64,000 nucleotides of DNA from Spongilla lacustris (GCA_949361645.1 OX442417.1:2059418-2123417); one strand, 5' to 3'. Positions 10,971-26,590 are shown, numbered from the stretch's first letter. Notes: generated by a model from the sequence alone, not told the origin. Numbers and translations: made by a program.

Positions 10971-12700
10971 GAGATTAGTAACAGTGTTTCATATTTCTAT
11001 GACTGACTAATAACTTCAAAATAGCCAACATTCATCACTCCCTTACTTACCAGTACACACATCCATCTCTTTCCCCAGCTACATGTATGTCAAGTACCAC
11101 CACACACATCAAATGTTCCTGCCTTAATTTAATCCATGACATACAGACCTTCCCAGAGGACCATGTACATGTACATATAAGGGTATGACCAAAGGTGTTT
11201 TAATTCCTTCTTTCTTAATAATCATCCAGATGGTTGTACTCAACTTAGCCTTGACTATGCACGTCCCTTCTTTCTATTCAGCTTTTCAGTCTATTTATGC
11301 AACTTTTAAGTTCAAAAGCCATACGAAATTTGATCACTTTTCATGAACAGCTATACACTGTAGACTTGAATCTTTTATGAAAGAATGCAATTATGTGATC
11401 AAAGTGCCATTAATATTTCAATGGGTTTATACAGAAATGTTCTAAAATGAGCTTCTCTGCGACTATTTCAATCAAACTGAGCTGATCTGTACAAGATGGT
11501 TGTAAATATGCCGAAACAAAAATGCTCGTAGTTTGTATTAGTGGCAGGTAAGCTCTCTGGCTCATCGCAGCTATTTAACATGGCAGCTGCCGGCAAAACG
11601 CGGTCCGAGCTAGCGATTTGCTAGCGCGCAATATAGCAACTTAGCTATGCATACATGTATACATGTATGTACAAGTCAACAGCCGTATATACAAGTATAT
11701 ACATGGAAGAGCAATTAGAGCATACATTTTTGCGATCGAACAGGAACTAGTAACATGAGCTGTTTACGTTATTAAATACTAGTCTACGATGCAATCATTG
11801 GAAAAAAAAAAAAAAAAGATCCACAGAAAAGTGTAGCGGCCATGGCCGCTACGGCCGCTACAGTTCCTACGCCACTTTTACTACAGTACGCGGACGGTAC
11901 GGGTCGGTACTTGTGACTCACAGACTAATGATAATTAGTCTGATGAGCATCATTTAGAACAATAACACGATGGCGAGGTGAGAGCTGCATCAGTAATTAG
12001 TAAACTGTGAACTGTTCTTCTTTGCTTGGGGGGCAGGGGACTGTATTGCGCTGTGACAACCGGAAGTAGGCCTATATTTATAGTCGGCTTAGGTCTATCT
12101 AAAAGTATGGCGTGCGTGACGACTGACGACACATCACGTTACAGGCTCGTTTCGCGAAATTGTGTTAGAATCAAAGCCTGTCAGTTCTATCAGGACAGAG
12201 ACTTTTTGTGTGGAGATGAAAAGGAGGAGATGTGTTGAGAGTGATAGTTATATGCTGTAGGTATAGAAGATCGATTTATTGTGCACAGGGCCGGTGAGAG
12301 TCGTAGTGAGGCCCGGGGTAACATTAGTCTCGTTCCCAGACTCACTTACGTAAGCATTACCGCATAATGTGTAATGCTACGAAAGAGAGTCTGGGAAGGA
12401 AGTTCAACTTTTTCGTTCCGCGGAATATTGCATATTACATAATAATCGTGACGCAACAACTTAATCTCTACGTCACCAAAAGCTCAATTATCGTTTAGGA
12501 ATGCTTTGAAGTTACGAAATACATCTTGTGCGTGACGTTTCACTCGCTTTCTTCCGCTTTTGATCGCGGAATGAATCGATGCAAAGTTTGTAATAACCCC
12601 GTTTTGAATAACCGAAGGCTTCTTGCTAGCAAACATATATCATATCTTTGTGTGCCAGGCCACCGATGTAAATGCAGATATATATACTCTATGATATAAG
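10971..12700. other. Intergenic sequence with small palindromes
   Basis: A perfect 20 bp palindrome, GTAGCGGCCATGGCCGCTAC, lies at 11833-11852 just after an A run. An imperfect inverted repeat around TCGTTCCCAGACTC lies at about 12333-12400; the same word recurs near 23055. No coding region is supported. Confidence 0.4.
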
Positions 12701-12871
12701 CCAATGTGGGTGTACACGTAGTAGTACTACTAGTACCAAATGCTTACACAAGACTGCATATACTAACAGAGCACCACTGAATCAATCATGCAGTGAAGTA
12801 CATGCAGCAAGAATTATTAATCAAGCTTCACTCCATGGCTATGTGCATTAGATTATTGAATTATATCCTAT

Positions 12872-12948
12872 AGTGATGGAGGTTATGGATGTGAATTTGT
12901 TGATGTCCCTGCCGATGATGATCACTATGTGTGTAGTTGTACCCTTGG
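12872..12948 (+). pseudogene. Truncated 5' exon piece of a TRAF-like gene
   Basis: After a TAG acceptor the sequence encodes SDGGYGCEFVDVPADDDHY, matching the start of both TRAF-like exons (residues 1-17), and then diverges. About 100 bases of upstream flank (12702-12798) repeat upstream of the intact copy (about 13112-13211), so this is a truncated tandem duplicate of the intron and exon start. Confidence 0.65.
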
Positions 12949-13276
12949 TATAGTCATGAAGTTTAATGTGTGTTACCAATTCAGTTTTGGATTGTATACT
13001 TTTTTATTTTATAATGATTAAGGCATGTGAAAATATTGTTATATACATGTACATGTAGGGCTTTGAGCTTCGCTAAGGACATCAAGCAATAATAAAACAC
13101 TGCAACAATGTAAACCTTTGTGGGTGTAGATGATTTCCTCTAGTAGTACTGAGCAAATGAAATGCTTACACAAGACTGCATATACTAACAGTGCACCACT
13201 GAATCAATCAGTGAAGTATAGCAAGAATTATTCATCAACCCTACAAGTGCTTAGTTTAATGAATTATATTCCACAG

Positions 13277-14480
13277 TGGTGGAGGTTATGAATGCGAATT
13301 TGTTGATGTCCCTCACGATGATGATCACTGTGTCATCTGTATTCTCCCTGCTCGAGACCCTCAACAAACCAAGTGTGAGTGTTCCAAGCTGTACAGCAAG
13401 TCATGTTATGACAAGCTGAAAACCACTTTAAGGACATGTCCAACATGTCGCCAACCACTGGATGCATTTCCTGATAGGAAGAGTGCTAGAAAGGTTAAAG
13501 GTCTGAGAGTGAAGTGTACCTCTACAGGCTGCCCCTGGATAAATGAGCTGGGATCACTTAATGATCATCTTCACACATGTGGGTATGTACTGGTGCTCTG
13601 TTCTAAAGGCTGCAAACAGCACATAGTCCGTGATAAGCATCTCCTGCATTGTGCTGAAGAGTGTCCGCTTCGAAGGCACATGTGTAAGCATTGCAAAGCA
13701 GAAGGGCCATATAAGGAGATGATTGGTGGCCATCTTGATAAGTGTCCTGATCTTATAGTACCCTGTCCCAACAGTGGATGTGAAGTAAGCATAAAGAGAA
13801 AGGACATGGCTTCCCATCACTTGGAGTGTCCACATGAGACTATCAGTTGTCCATATAAGGATGTAGGATGTACCTACACATCACCACGACATACAATGGC
13901 AGATCACAAAGCCACCTCCTGTGGTAACCATCTTGATCTAGCAATTGTACAGCTGAAGAAACAAGGTGAAGAAATCAGAAATATGCATTGCACCACACTA
14001 GTGATAAAAGTATCACAATTTAGTGAATTGAAAGCGAACAATAATGTGTGGTACACTCCAGGATTTTACACCCATACCTGTGGCTATAAGATGTGTCTTA
14101 GAGTAGATGCCAATGGACGTGGTGCAGGTAAAGGTACACATGTGTCTGTGTATCTGTGCCTTATGAAGGGAGAGAATGATGATGCCCTCACCTGGCCAAT
14201 CAAATACAAGTGTACATTCACCCTTCTCAACCAACTCAAAGATGAAGGCCATGATACAGGTACAATTAGCTTTACTGAAGATGAGGCTGGTGTAAGCAGA
14301 GTGCTTGATGGTAAGAAGGAAACAAGAGCACATGGATATGATCAGTTCATTGCCCACACGGAGCTGGACCTCCAGGAAGAGGAGCAATGTCAGTACTTGA
14401 AGGATGACAGCCTCTACTTTAGGGTACAAGTGGACCTCATACCTGCTGTCAAGCCATGGCTGATGCAAAATTTGCCATAA
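13277..14480 (+). CDS. TRAF-like protein: RING, TRAF zinc fingers, MATH
   Basis: The exon follows a CCACAG acceptor and is open for 400 codons from 13278. RING region: residues 18-57 (CVIC, CEC, KSC, CPTC). Zinc-finger region of TRAF type: about 75-205, with repeated C-x(5,6)-H/C spacings such as CSKGCKQHIVRDKHLLHC and CPNSGCEVSIKRKDM. MATH/TRAF-C: about 240-395, with FYTHTCGYKMCLRV and YLKDDSLYFRVQVDL. The family links receptors to ubiquitin-dependent signalling. Residue 40 is Ser where the other copy has a Cys RING ligand (LYSKSC versus LYCKSC), which may weaken zinc binding. The first coding exon was not found, so the true start is unknown; an internal GTG at 13509 is not a credible start. 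Confidence 0.75.
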
Positions 14481-15206
14481 TATGCATGTACAGTTACAAC
14501 CGATGTAGAGAACAGTGTATGATAATACATTGTATGATAGTTATGTTTAATCTGTACTATAAGAAAATGATTTTATTTATTGCAGTGGGGCATGATATTA
14601 TTACTCTTATATGTTAGCATCCACTTACAATTTTAAAAATGATAGAACACTATATCAGTGGATCTACATGTGCTTCCAATCCAAAACTATATACACTGTC
14701 CCTCACTGTGGGCACAGTGTGCACTCTTAAGAGGCTAACAAAAGCAACAGATCTACTGCATCAGAGGTGTTGACATTAGTCCCCAGAAGTGGGTGTGGTC
14801 CTATACTGCATCATTCCTCAGGTGGGTGTGGTCAACTGTGTTGTAGAGCACGAAACATTCAGTGCAAAAAAAAAAAACTATTTTCAGCAAATTAGCAACT
14901 TGTCGGACCTGTGCATTGCTGATACATATGTAAGTATATAGCATAAGACCATCAAGTACATGTACATGTTATTAATCTAAGCAGTTAAGCAATTATGTCA
15001 AAACCATTGATTATTAAAACCCTCGATTATCAACCATTAACGTTAGTTATTAATTTTGCAGTATTAATAATTGCGGTAATATGGCTACAACGGAGGTGGA
15101 AGTTCCAAAACCCAGTCTGTGCCAAGGGCGGGAAGCGCGAAATAACGGTTAACGTTGAATGCGGTGGGCAGTACCACTTATGCGCACGAGTGTATCAGTT
15201 AATAGC
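14481..15206. other. Intergenic sequence
   Basis: 3' flank of the TRAF-like gene. No repeat or further gene was recognised apart from an A run near 14867. Confidence 0.4.
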
Positions 15207-16418
15207 TTAGCCAGAATTTGCCGTTAAACGAATTACACTAAATATGAAATATATTTTTCTAAAGATATGGTGGCAGTCCCCCTCCATTAATGAATATGTA
15301 CTTGGCCTGGAGGTGGATGGGTGTGCTCGTATATATCCAGTACGACAGTTTGCCCAGCCTGTATGTACACGGATTCCCCCACCCCCGGCCGGGGGGCTGG
15401 CCCCGCCCCACGTAAAATTGCTGGACCAGCGATCGTAGTACTTGTACAGCACCGGTCCGCTGCCGTAAACAGTCTTACATGACGGAGGCATTACCAGTTG
15501 TCCCGGGATGAGCACTGGTCCGACAGAGGATGCTCAAATTTGTGGGCACCAGGCCACCACAGAGGCACAGACCTATCGATGGCTGCTCGTAGTGAGACCA
15601 TCTGGCGGGAGTAGCCCCTCCCCCATAATGGTAACCATGGTACCCCCGGCTGTCCCTCCTACAGATGGACTGATGCTGTACAGGACAGGAGTGAGAGCGC
15701 CGACAAAACTGAACTGGGAGCTGGAGGTAGAGGTCTGGGCACCATAGGACACTGTGGTTAGCTCATCGCTGGAGGAGGCGGGGAACCCTATCCCATTGAT
15801 AGTGACGGTCCCTCCGCCCCCATTTCCCGATGACTGTGGAGAGAAGCCAGCTATGGCCAGTTTATAACTAACCACAGATGTGCCAGAAGATGTCTCCATG
15901 GAGAGTCCCTTGCCTGCAATGTACACCACCACCTTGTACGATCCAGCTGCTAGGGGTGGGGTCACACACGCTATCGTCGATGTGGTTGCAGTGGTTATGG
16001 AGCACAAGCTGTTTGCAACAGAAGGCAGGCTTAGTCAGTTAGTGCACTAAAATTTGTGACGATGTGCACCTGAAACGTTGGAACTATTGCTATCGAACTT
16101 TGACCCCGTAATTTGGAATGTCATCCCTCCCATCAAACCAGAGTTTGGCGAGACTGATGACACCAGTGGGGTCAGGTTTCAAAGGTACCCGTACTGGATG
16201 CTTGAACTGACGGGGAGGCCGTTCACACTGATGCTCACAGTCACAGAATAATTCTGGTCACCCGCGACAACAGGCCCTGTGACGCACGCTATGGAGGCCA
16301 CACTGGATGATGTAATGCTGCATTGAGTGCCGCCTATGGTGACAGACAGGTGGCTTGGCATCTGACTGAAGCCACTCTCTCCAATCAGCACCGCAGTGCT
16401 CCCAGCAATGCTAAACAC
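15207..16418 (-). pseudogene. IPT/TIG and G8 fragment, PKHD1L1-like, copy B
   Basis: Minus-strand frames from 16418 encode SVTIGGTQCSITSSSVASI, CSITTATTSTIACVTPP, FSPQSSGNGGGGTVTINGIG and SPSVGGTAGGTMVTIMGEG, so several IPT/TIG pieces are better preserved than in copy A. The G8 part near 15400-15250 keeps VYIQAGQ but is frameshifted and shortened. The order matches copy A at 6558-7729, and by eye the two are clearly homologous. Both look like decayed partial duplicates of one large receptor gene that lies elsewhere. Confidence 0.65.
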
Positions 16419-16717
16419 TCTACTATAGTATTAGTATTTTTAGCTATATAGCTACCTGTTAAGAATTTAAGATCCATCCTATTCACGTCTTTTGATCGCA
16501 TACCTCAATTCCTGCTCACGCGCACCGCGGTCATTCGATCGATCGCGCGATTAAATAATAACTAACGAAGAATGCGAAATTAAATTTCGTTAATAGGAGG
16601 GTCTTGTATTTAGTTAGATCGATATAGACCCCTTCTTGGCTAGAACAACGTGCAAGCTTGCAAATCCAAGGACGGTAATATGTTCAACGCTGCATAGATT
16701 ACAGTATGCCTGTCCGA
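16419..16717. other. Intergenic sequence
   Basis: Nothing recognised. ATAGACCCCTTC at 16624 resembles the end of the fold-back element at 9239, but no partner end was found. Confidence 0.3.
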
Positions 16718-17688
16718 GTCACGACAAAAATTATCCTACCTAAAATTTATCCTAGGATAAAATATTGCTTCCATGGGATAGATATTTTCAGCTAAAACGT
16801 ATTATAGGATATATTTTGGCTGCCACTGAATATTATCCTACTCTGCCAATGAGTGTCCTAAGGGATTTTGACCGTCAAATTTCACCCTTCCACGAAATAT
16901 AGTGTATACTCACTGGTTTTGCAAAAGTAAGTTAATTGAAGTATGGACCTTCTCGTGAGGCGCCCCCGGCCCCTCCATCCTGCACTGGCCTCCAGTCAGG
17001 ACACAACACGGCACGGCAATCTATTTTGCTCAAGATCAGTTTTGTATATGTCAAATATCAACCTGGCCTACCACTATAACGTTTTGCTGACAGTGTACAA
17101 ATTTAGTAAAAGTTGTAAGCGCATTTCGGCCTATTGATGCAATGCTTAGTAACTATAACCGGCATCGCTTTGCTTTCTCTCAACACCAGCTTGTAGTATA
17201 TATACATGTAGCTCTCCACTTCGCATTTCAAAAATCTTAGATCTCAGCCGAATCTGTCGCTTCAGTGACGCCGAGTCGCCAGCCGGCTATCTTTTAAGTA
17301 CAGGTACAATGTACACGTAGTTGACAAGATCGTTATCACTTCCACATATCCTTGGCTCAATAAGCGTCTCAATGTTGGCTTTACGTACAAGTTGCTGACC
17401 AAAAAGAGATTTAATATTAGCGCATGCACACTGCTGTATGGCATGGATAGAAGAGGCGACCGTGGCCTCCCTGCATGGCTATGGCGCTCCCTTCCCCCAT
17501 AGATAATAGAGTAGTTATGCTTCCCCCGGCCCCCCCACCTCCATCCTCATTCCCCCCTGTTACCCCCCCCTAGCAACGGGCCTGAACTCTAGAGGTGGGA
17601 TTAAAAAAATAGCAGGGTGGGACAATTTCTTGCAATCAGGAATTTATCCTAGGATAATATTTTGTGGACGGATAGAATTTTTCGTGAC
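16718..17688. mobile_element. Candidate non-autonomous DNA element, 971 bp
   Basis: The left end GTCACGACAAAAATTATCC pairs with the complement of the right end GGATAGAATTTTTCGTGAC, and both are followed inside by TTATCCTAGGATAA. No target duplication is obvious and no coding frame is convincing. Confidence 0.45.
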
Positions 17689-18780
17689 ATACCCCCTGGA
17701 CCCCCCCCCCCCCTCCCCCGCCCCTGTCATGTGGTTGTAGTTCAAATCAATTGCAATTGTGCAACTCAACTGATAAATACATGTACACATGAACATTGGT
17801 GTACAATGTACCTATAAATACTAGCCATAGGAGATGCGCGGCAATTTTACGAAACCTCATAGCTGTTTACTGGTCCTTACTGGACTTCTTACAAGACAGC
17901 TGAAGCCACGTTCATGCATGAAAAAGAGCAAATTTCAAAGCTATATACATGACGACAAATTACATGTACGTAATAACCGGCGCTACATTCCAGGTCTTTG
18001 GTATAGATATATTTCAAAGCTAAATGTCAAAACCACCAATTTCAAAGGTATGATTGTGGTCATGTACCAAATAAAATACTTTGGTTACTACATGTATAAA
18101 CATCTATTCTTGCATGGATTGGCAAGTTTGAATGCATGTTCGAGCAAATTGCAATGCTACATGCACATGCAGTCAATTACAATACATACAAGGTCACATG
18201 CCTGCATGTTTCAATTAAAGCTACATAACCACAAATTGCATGGTATAGGTATACGTAGAGATGGTAAACACCTATTTGACACGACTGAATTCAGCGACAG
18301 TGCATGGGTGAGTTTGAATGCCTTTAGGATGGTTTCGAATCCTGAATCCTAGCTTTGCCTGTTTCCAATGAATTAGCTGTATTGATATAGTCTTTGAGGA
18401 CACAACACAACATAACTTTCATTTGGATTTACGGGTAGATAGATATGTGGTTTAAACGGTGCATTGGCTGAGTTGATGCTCTGGCAAGGTATTAATATCA
18501 GCTACATGTAGAGTTTTTTTTTTTAGCTCTAATCCTCAATGCTGCTTTTTTTTTCCTTTCACATATATTTGGTTTAACAAGTAAACCAATGTATTTGGTT
18601 TGCACATAAAACCATGAAACAGTTTAACAGATTGAACCAACAAAATTTGGTTAAACCATGCAGTCGAAACACCAGTCAAACCAAATTTTGGGTTTGACAT
18701 ATGCATGTGTAGCAACCAACCTATTTGCAATGAATGTAACTGTGGCTATTAATAAATGCATTCCTTCATATATCAACTGA
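17689..18780. other. Intergenic; open frame 17834-18352 not supported as a gene
   Basis: A 172-codon frame exists, but its composition follows the local ACATGCATG-type repeats, and it has no domain or splice partner. Otherwise nothing was seen. Confidence 0.35.
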
Positions 18781-18786
18781 TATATA
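18780..18786 (+). promoter_or_regulatory. Candidate TATA box
   Basis: TATATAA lies 48 bases upstream of the ATG at 18834. That is consistent with a short 5' UTR for the START-domain gene. Confidence 0.35.
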
Positions 18787-18833
18787 AGGAACTTCAGAGT
18801 ATGCACATGTATTGTTTATTCGTGCACTTTGAC

Positions 18834-21677
<2,844 letters not shown>

Positions 21678-21699
21678 AAGATATTTCATTGGTGACATG

Positions 21700-22235
21700 G
21701 GAAGGATGTCTTTTAAGTGCTAATTAGAAGTGTAATTATTTGTAACAAATCATCAGCATAGCTTTGAAGGCAATGACACTATAAAATTTGATTTACATTC
21801 CATAGGATGAAATATATCAGCATGTGGTAAAAATAATTATTCTCTAGTGCCTCAGCTATGTGCAGTATTTCTCCATATCTGAATGAATGTTTATGTAATC
21901 ATTTTCTGACTTTAAGGAGGTTTGATAAAAATTGAAATTCAACATGGCCGTCGAGAGCTGCAAGGCACGGGCCCCAGGGCTATGTGGTTTTTCCGGGCCC
22001 CATGCATAACAGCCGCCATTGGGATGAGTGCGGTAGTTATAAAGCACCATGCATACAGCTGGAGGAGGGGGGGGGGGGGGGGGAATATCGCTTTGGTCTT
22101 AATTATAATCAACGTTTTTATTAAACTATTATTTGCATGCCGTAGGTTTGCGCGGCGAAAACTATATCGCGTGATGGTAAAAGGGAAAGAAATATCCACT
22201 GGCGGAGCCAGGATTGCATTGTAGGGGGTCAACAT
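21700..22235. other. 3' flank of START gene, intergenic
   Basis: No gene was seen. Near 22197 the word CACTGGCGGAGCCAGG resembles the left end of the CAG-GGCGGATCC element family seen at 50912 and 58278, but no matching right end was found. Confidence 0.35.
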
Positions 22236-22236
22236 A

Positions 22237-22239
<3 letters not shown>

Positions 22240-22271
<32 letters not shown>

Positions 22272-22431
22272 CCTGCATACCCCAAGTAGGTCCCCAGACT
22301 GAAGGTTGCTTTCTCAAGAACACCATTATATGATTAGATCAAGCTGGGGGGGGGGGGGGGGGGGGAGGGGGGGGGGGGGGGGGGGGGGAGGGGGGGGGGG
22401 GGGGAGGGGGGGGGGGAGGGGGGGGGAAGGA
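22240..22431. repeat. Poly-C run (29 bases) and long G-rich tract
   Basis: C run at 22240-22268 and an almost pure G tract at 22347-22427 interrupted by single A residues. Lengths of such runs may be unreliable in the assembly. Confidence 0.85.
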
Positions 22432-22449
22432 GTTGCCGTCGACAGGCAG

Positions 22450-23252
22450 GCGGCGCGGCTAGACCTACTTTAACCTTAGACAAGGGCTTAAGCACCCTTT
22501 TAATGCCCTATAAGCTTTCCTATTATGCTACGTCTAATTATAAGCAGGGGGTAACCGGTTGGTGCACAACCATTCGCCCTTCATCAAAATTGTTTACTCA
22601 CACTTGACAGTTTAACTGTGAATTTTGTTAAAAACCTATCAACTCTAGGATCGTCAGGGCTGTAATAGATCTAAATATTTTCACGTGGCATGGCGAGGAA
22701 CAGGTGAGCTCACTGCTGTATCATTAATTATTGCCTTTTTTGTTTGTTTAAAAAAATTCTTCACCAGCAATTGAGGACATGAATAATAAGTTACTATAGG
22801 ATGATGATATTAAAATTCTGGTTTCACCAATATATTTTCCTGATTTTTTTATGATTTATCATACTTTCAAAATGGCTAATTATTAATTAAAATTGATTAA
22901 CTTTATTTACAACAACAAGTTATTTTATGAACGCCGCATAGTAGGTAGCTTATAAAAAGACTAGTCCTGTATTTTGGGTGCTAAAACTCTCGTTTTGTAG
23001 CTAAAAAAAACTAAATACAACATACGCATGCGCAAAATTAATTTGACTGCGTTACTCGTTCCCAGACTCTTATAGCTCACGCGACGGAGGTTCAAAATTA
23101 TGATCCCTCCCTCGAGCTGTGCTACTAAACATTTAGAACCTTCCGTAAGTTGTGAAGTGAATGTGTGTTGCTTGGCTTGCAAGGATGCTCTAAAAGCAAT
23201 TTGTCGTGTTGGTGTGGCCTACATTGCGCAAGTGCATGGTCTTGTAGGTGTT
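22450..23252. other. Intergenic, AT-rich
   Basis: Nothing recognised on either strand. Confidence 0.35.
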
Positions 23253-23343
23253 CTAGTTAGGCATAGCCCGACCTTCGCGTTTAGCGGAAACGTTCCAGGT
23301 ACCACGTTCCGCCAAAATGCGAAGGTCACGCAAGCCTAACTAG
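23253..23343. repeat. 91 bp imperfect palindrome
   Basis: CTAGTTAGGC at the left and GCCTAACTAG at the right. The arms continue with ACCTTCGC / GCGAAGGT and GCGGAA / TTCCGC around a short centre. It could fold into a hairpin and may be a minimal fold-back element. Confidence 0.65.
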
Positions 23344-23374
23344 CTTTTGCAAGAAAGTTTTAAGCAACTCAACC

Positions 23375-25285
23375 ATAAAAAGGGGCCTGTGCGTGTGCTC
23401 TTTGTATTAAGAGTGTGAAGGGTTAATCAACTTAACGGCAAAAATAGCCCTGTGGGTGTGGTCTTTGTAAGAGTTTGAAGGGTTAATCAACCTAGCGGCA
23501 AAAAGAGCCCTGTGGGTGGGGTCTTTGTAAGAGTGTCAGGAGTTAAGCGACACAGCTGAGAGAAACAGCCCAGTGAGTGTGTTAAGATTGTCAAGGGTTA
23601 AAGTACATAGCCGAGAGAAGCAGCCCAGTGGTTGTGTTAAGAGTGTCAGGGGTTAAATGACATAGCCGAGAGAAACAGCCCAGTGGGTGTATTAAAAGTG
23701 TCAGGGGTTAAAGTACATAGCCAAGAGAAACAGCCCAGTGAGTGTGTTAAGAGTGTCAAGGGTTAAAGTACATAGCCGAGAGAAACAGCCCAGTGAGTGT
23801 GTTAAAAGTGTCAGTGGTTAAAGTACATAGCCGAGAGAAACAGCCCAGTGTGTTAATAGTGTCAGGGGTTAAACAACATAGCCGAGAGAAACAGCCCAGT
23901 AAGTGTGTCAGGGGTTAAGGCATGTAGCCGAGAGAAACAGTCGTGTGAGTGGTGTGCTTTTATAACAGTGTCAGGGGTTAAGGCATGTAGCCGAGAGAAA
24001 CAGTCCTGTGAGTGTGGTGTGCTTTTATAAGAGTGTCAGGGGTTAAGGCATGTAGCCGAGAGAAGCAGTCCTGTGAGTGTGGTGTGCTTTTATAAGAGTG
24101 TCAGGGGTTAAGGCATGTAGCCGAGAGAAACAGTCCTGTGAGTGGTGTGCTTTTATAAGAGTGTCAGGGGTTAAGGCATGTAGCCGAGAGAAACAGTCCT
24201 ATGAGTGTGGTGTGCTTTTGTAAGAGTGTCAGGGGTTTAGGCATGTAGCCGAGAGAAACAGTCCTGTGAGTGGTGTACTTTTGTAAGAGTGTCAGGGGTT
24301 AAGGCATGTAGCCGAGAGAAACAGTCCTGTGAGTGTGGTGTACTTTTATAAGAGTGTCAGGGGTTAAGGCATGTAGCCGAGAGAAACAGTCCTGGTGAGT
24401 GTGGTGTGCTTTTATAAGAGTGTCAGTGGTTAAGGCATGTAGCCGAGAGAAACAGTCCTGGTGAGTGTGGTGTGCTTTTATAAGAGTGTCAGGGGTTAAG
24501 GCATGTAGCCGAGAGAAACAGTCCTGGTGAATGTGGTGTGCCTTTATAAGAGTGTCAGGGGTTAAGGCATGTAGCCGAGAGAAACAGTCCTATGAGTGTG
24601 GTGTGCTTTTGTAAGAGTGTCAGGGTTTAAGGCATGTAGCCGAGAGAATCAGTCCTGGTGAGTGTGGTGTGCTTTTATAAGAGTGTCAGGGGTTAAGGCA
24701 TGTAGCCGAGAGAAACAATCCTGTGAGTGTGGTGTGCTTTTATAAGAGTGTCAGGGGTTAAGGCATGTAGCCGAGAGAAACAGTTCTGGTGAGTGTGGTG
24801 TGCTTTTATAAGAGTGTCTGGGGTTAAGGCATGTAGCCGAGAGAAACAATCCTGTGAGTGTGGTGTGCTTTTATAAGAGTGTCAGGGGTTAAGGCATGTA
24901 GCCGAGAGAAACAGTCCTGTGAGTGGTGTGCTTTTATAAGAGTGTCAGGGGTTAAGGCATGTAGCCGAGAGAAACAGTCCTGTGAGTGGTGTGCTTTTAT
25001 AAGAGTGTAAGGGGTTAAGGCATGTAGCCGAGAGAAACAATCCTGTGAGTGTGGTGTGCTTTTATAAGAGTGTCAGGGGTTAAGGCATGTAGCCGAGAGA
25101 AACAGTCCTGTGAGTGGTGTGCTTTATAAGAGTGTCAGGGGTTAAGGCATGTAGCCGAGAGAAACAGTCCTATGAGTGTGGTGTGCTTTTGTAAGAGTGT
25201 CAGGGGTTTAGGCATGTAGCCGAGAGAAACAGTCCTGTGAGTGGGGTTAAGGCATGTAGCTGAGAGAAACAGTCGTGTGAGTGTG
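23375..25285. repeat. Minisatellite, about 65 bp unit, roughly 30 copies
   Basis: The core words are GAGTGTCAGGGGTTAAGGC, ATGTAGCCGAGAGAAACAGT and GTGTGCTTTTATAA. Units at the left edge (23375-23900) are shorter and more diverged (CATAGCCGAGAGAAACAGCC), while those from about 23930 are nearly identical. This suggests expansion from the right part. No frame of note. Confidence 0.9.
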
Positions 25286-25534
25286 GTTCTAAAGAAGCCT
25301 TACAAATTATCTCCCCATAACGGGGTGTTAGGGATTTGGTCATTTGTGACATGCACTCTACAGGGTTAACTGACCTTATGGTATAGTGTTATCATCTACT
25401 GCAATGTGATGGTTGAAAGTTTTCAGTGAATATTTCGGTTTGAATTTACTCCATGTGTGTGGTTGTACGTTGAGAGTGTTCAGGGTTAATGAAAATAGTG
25501 TTCTAAGGACTTCGACAACATTTAACTTGATAGC

Positions 25535-25556
25535 TGCATGTAGTTGTGTGGTCCCC

Positions 25557-25594
<38 letters not shown>

Positions 25595-26580
25595 ATGCAC
25601 GCACATTGAGCTTGTATCTAAACACTTGGCACACTATTTCCCACATTGTTAACTGACCTTGCAGCTATAATGTATCCTGGGATTTGTGGCCAATGACTTG
25701 GAGACACAAGTGAGGGATGTGACCTGTTAATATCATATTCATATTGTGCACCAACCTATGTACACATGTGGTTTGTTGTTTTACAGCTGCCCTGCTTTTA
25801 TCTGATTCAAGATATAGTTCTTCTCTGCACACTCTACCCTTCTTACACTGTCTCCCTTTCACACACACACCACCCTTCTTCCCTACACACACCAACTTAC
25901 TTTCCTTCCCCTCCTTCCCCCCACGCTTGAGGGAAGGGCTTTCCTATTGTTCACTTATGTACACATGTGGTTGTGTACACGTATGTGTGTTGCAGCTGTA
26001 GCTTTATCTGATATTAGGAACTATTTTGCTACATATAGCATAAGCCTGCTGTAATGGCCTGCTTGAGCTACATGTAACCATGTCAGCAGATAGAGTACCA
26101 TGCCAATATATGTGTATCCTCCATAATTACGTATCTCCTTCCATCATTAATCAGGTCATACTGAACGGTCTATGAAAATTGACCCTTGTACATGTAGTTA
26201 CATGTAGGTCTTCCACTGAGACAGCATGTATGGTTTAACATTACAGCTACATGTAGTTGTGTGGTCTGTACCGTCAGTTAACCCCATTTATGGACCATCC
26301 GTCCACACACACTTATGCACACGCACACACACTTATGCATGCATGTGCACACACATTGAGCTGGTACATATATCGTAACACTTGGCACACTAACTATTAT
26401 TTCCCGCTGTTAACTGACCTTACAGCTATTGTAGCCTAGGATTTTGGTCAAAGACGAGATTAACTGACTGTAGCCAGGTACATGTAGTATTCCTAGGATG
26501 GACCTGGTGTGTTATGTTAATATCATATTCATATCGTGTACCTACGTATACATGTGGTTATTTATTTGATTTGATTCAAA
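25535..26580. repeat. Diverged direct duplication, about 240-310 bp, offset near 710
   Basis: Sequence from 25535-25775 recurs at 26243-26555. Shared landmarks in order: CATGTAGTTGTGTGGTC, a CA-rich tract, CATTGAGCT, ACACTTGGCACACTA, GTTAACTGACCTT and TTAATATCATATTCATAT. No coding content recognised. Confidence 0.7.
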
Positions 26581-26590
26581 ATGCAATCTT

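Noticed and set aside
17834..18352. 172-codon plus-strand frame
   Set aside because: Composition follows ACATGCATG-type local repeats. No domain, no splice partner, and no similarity recognised.
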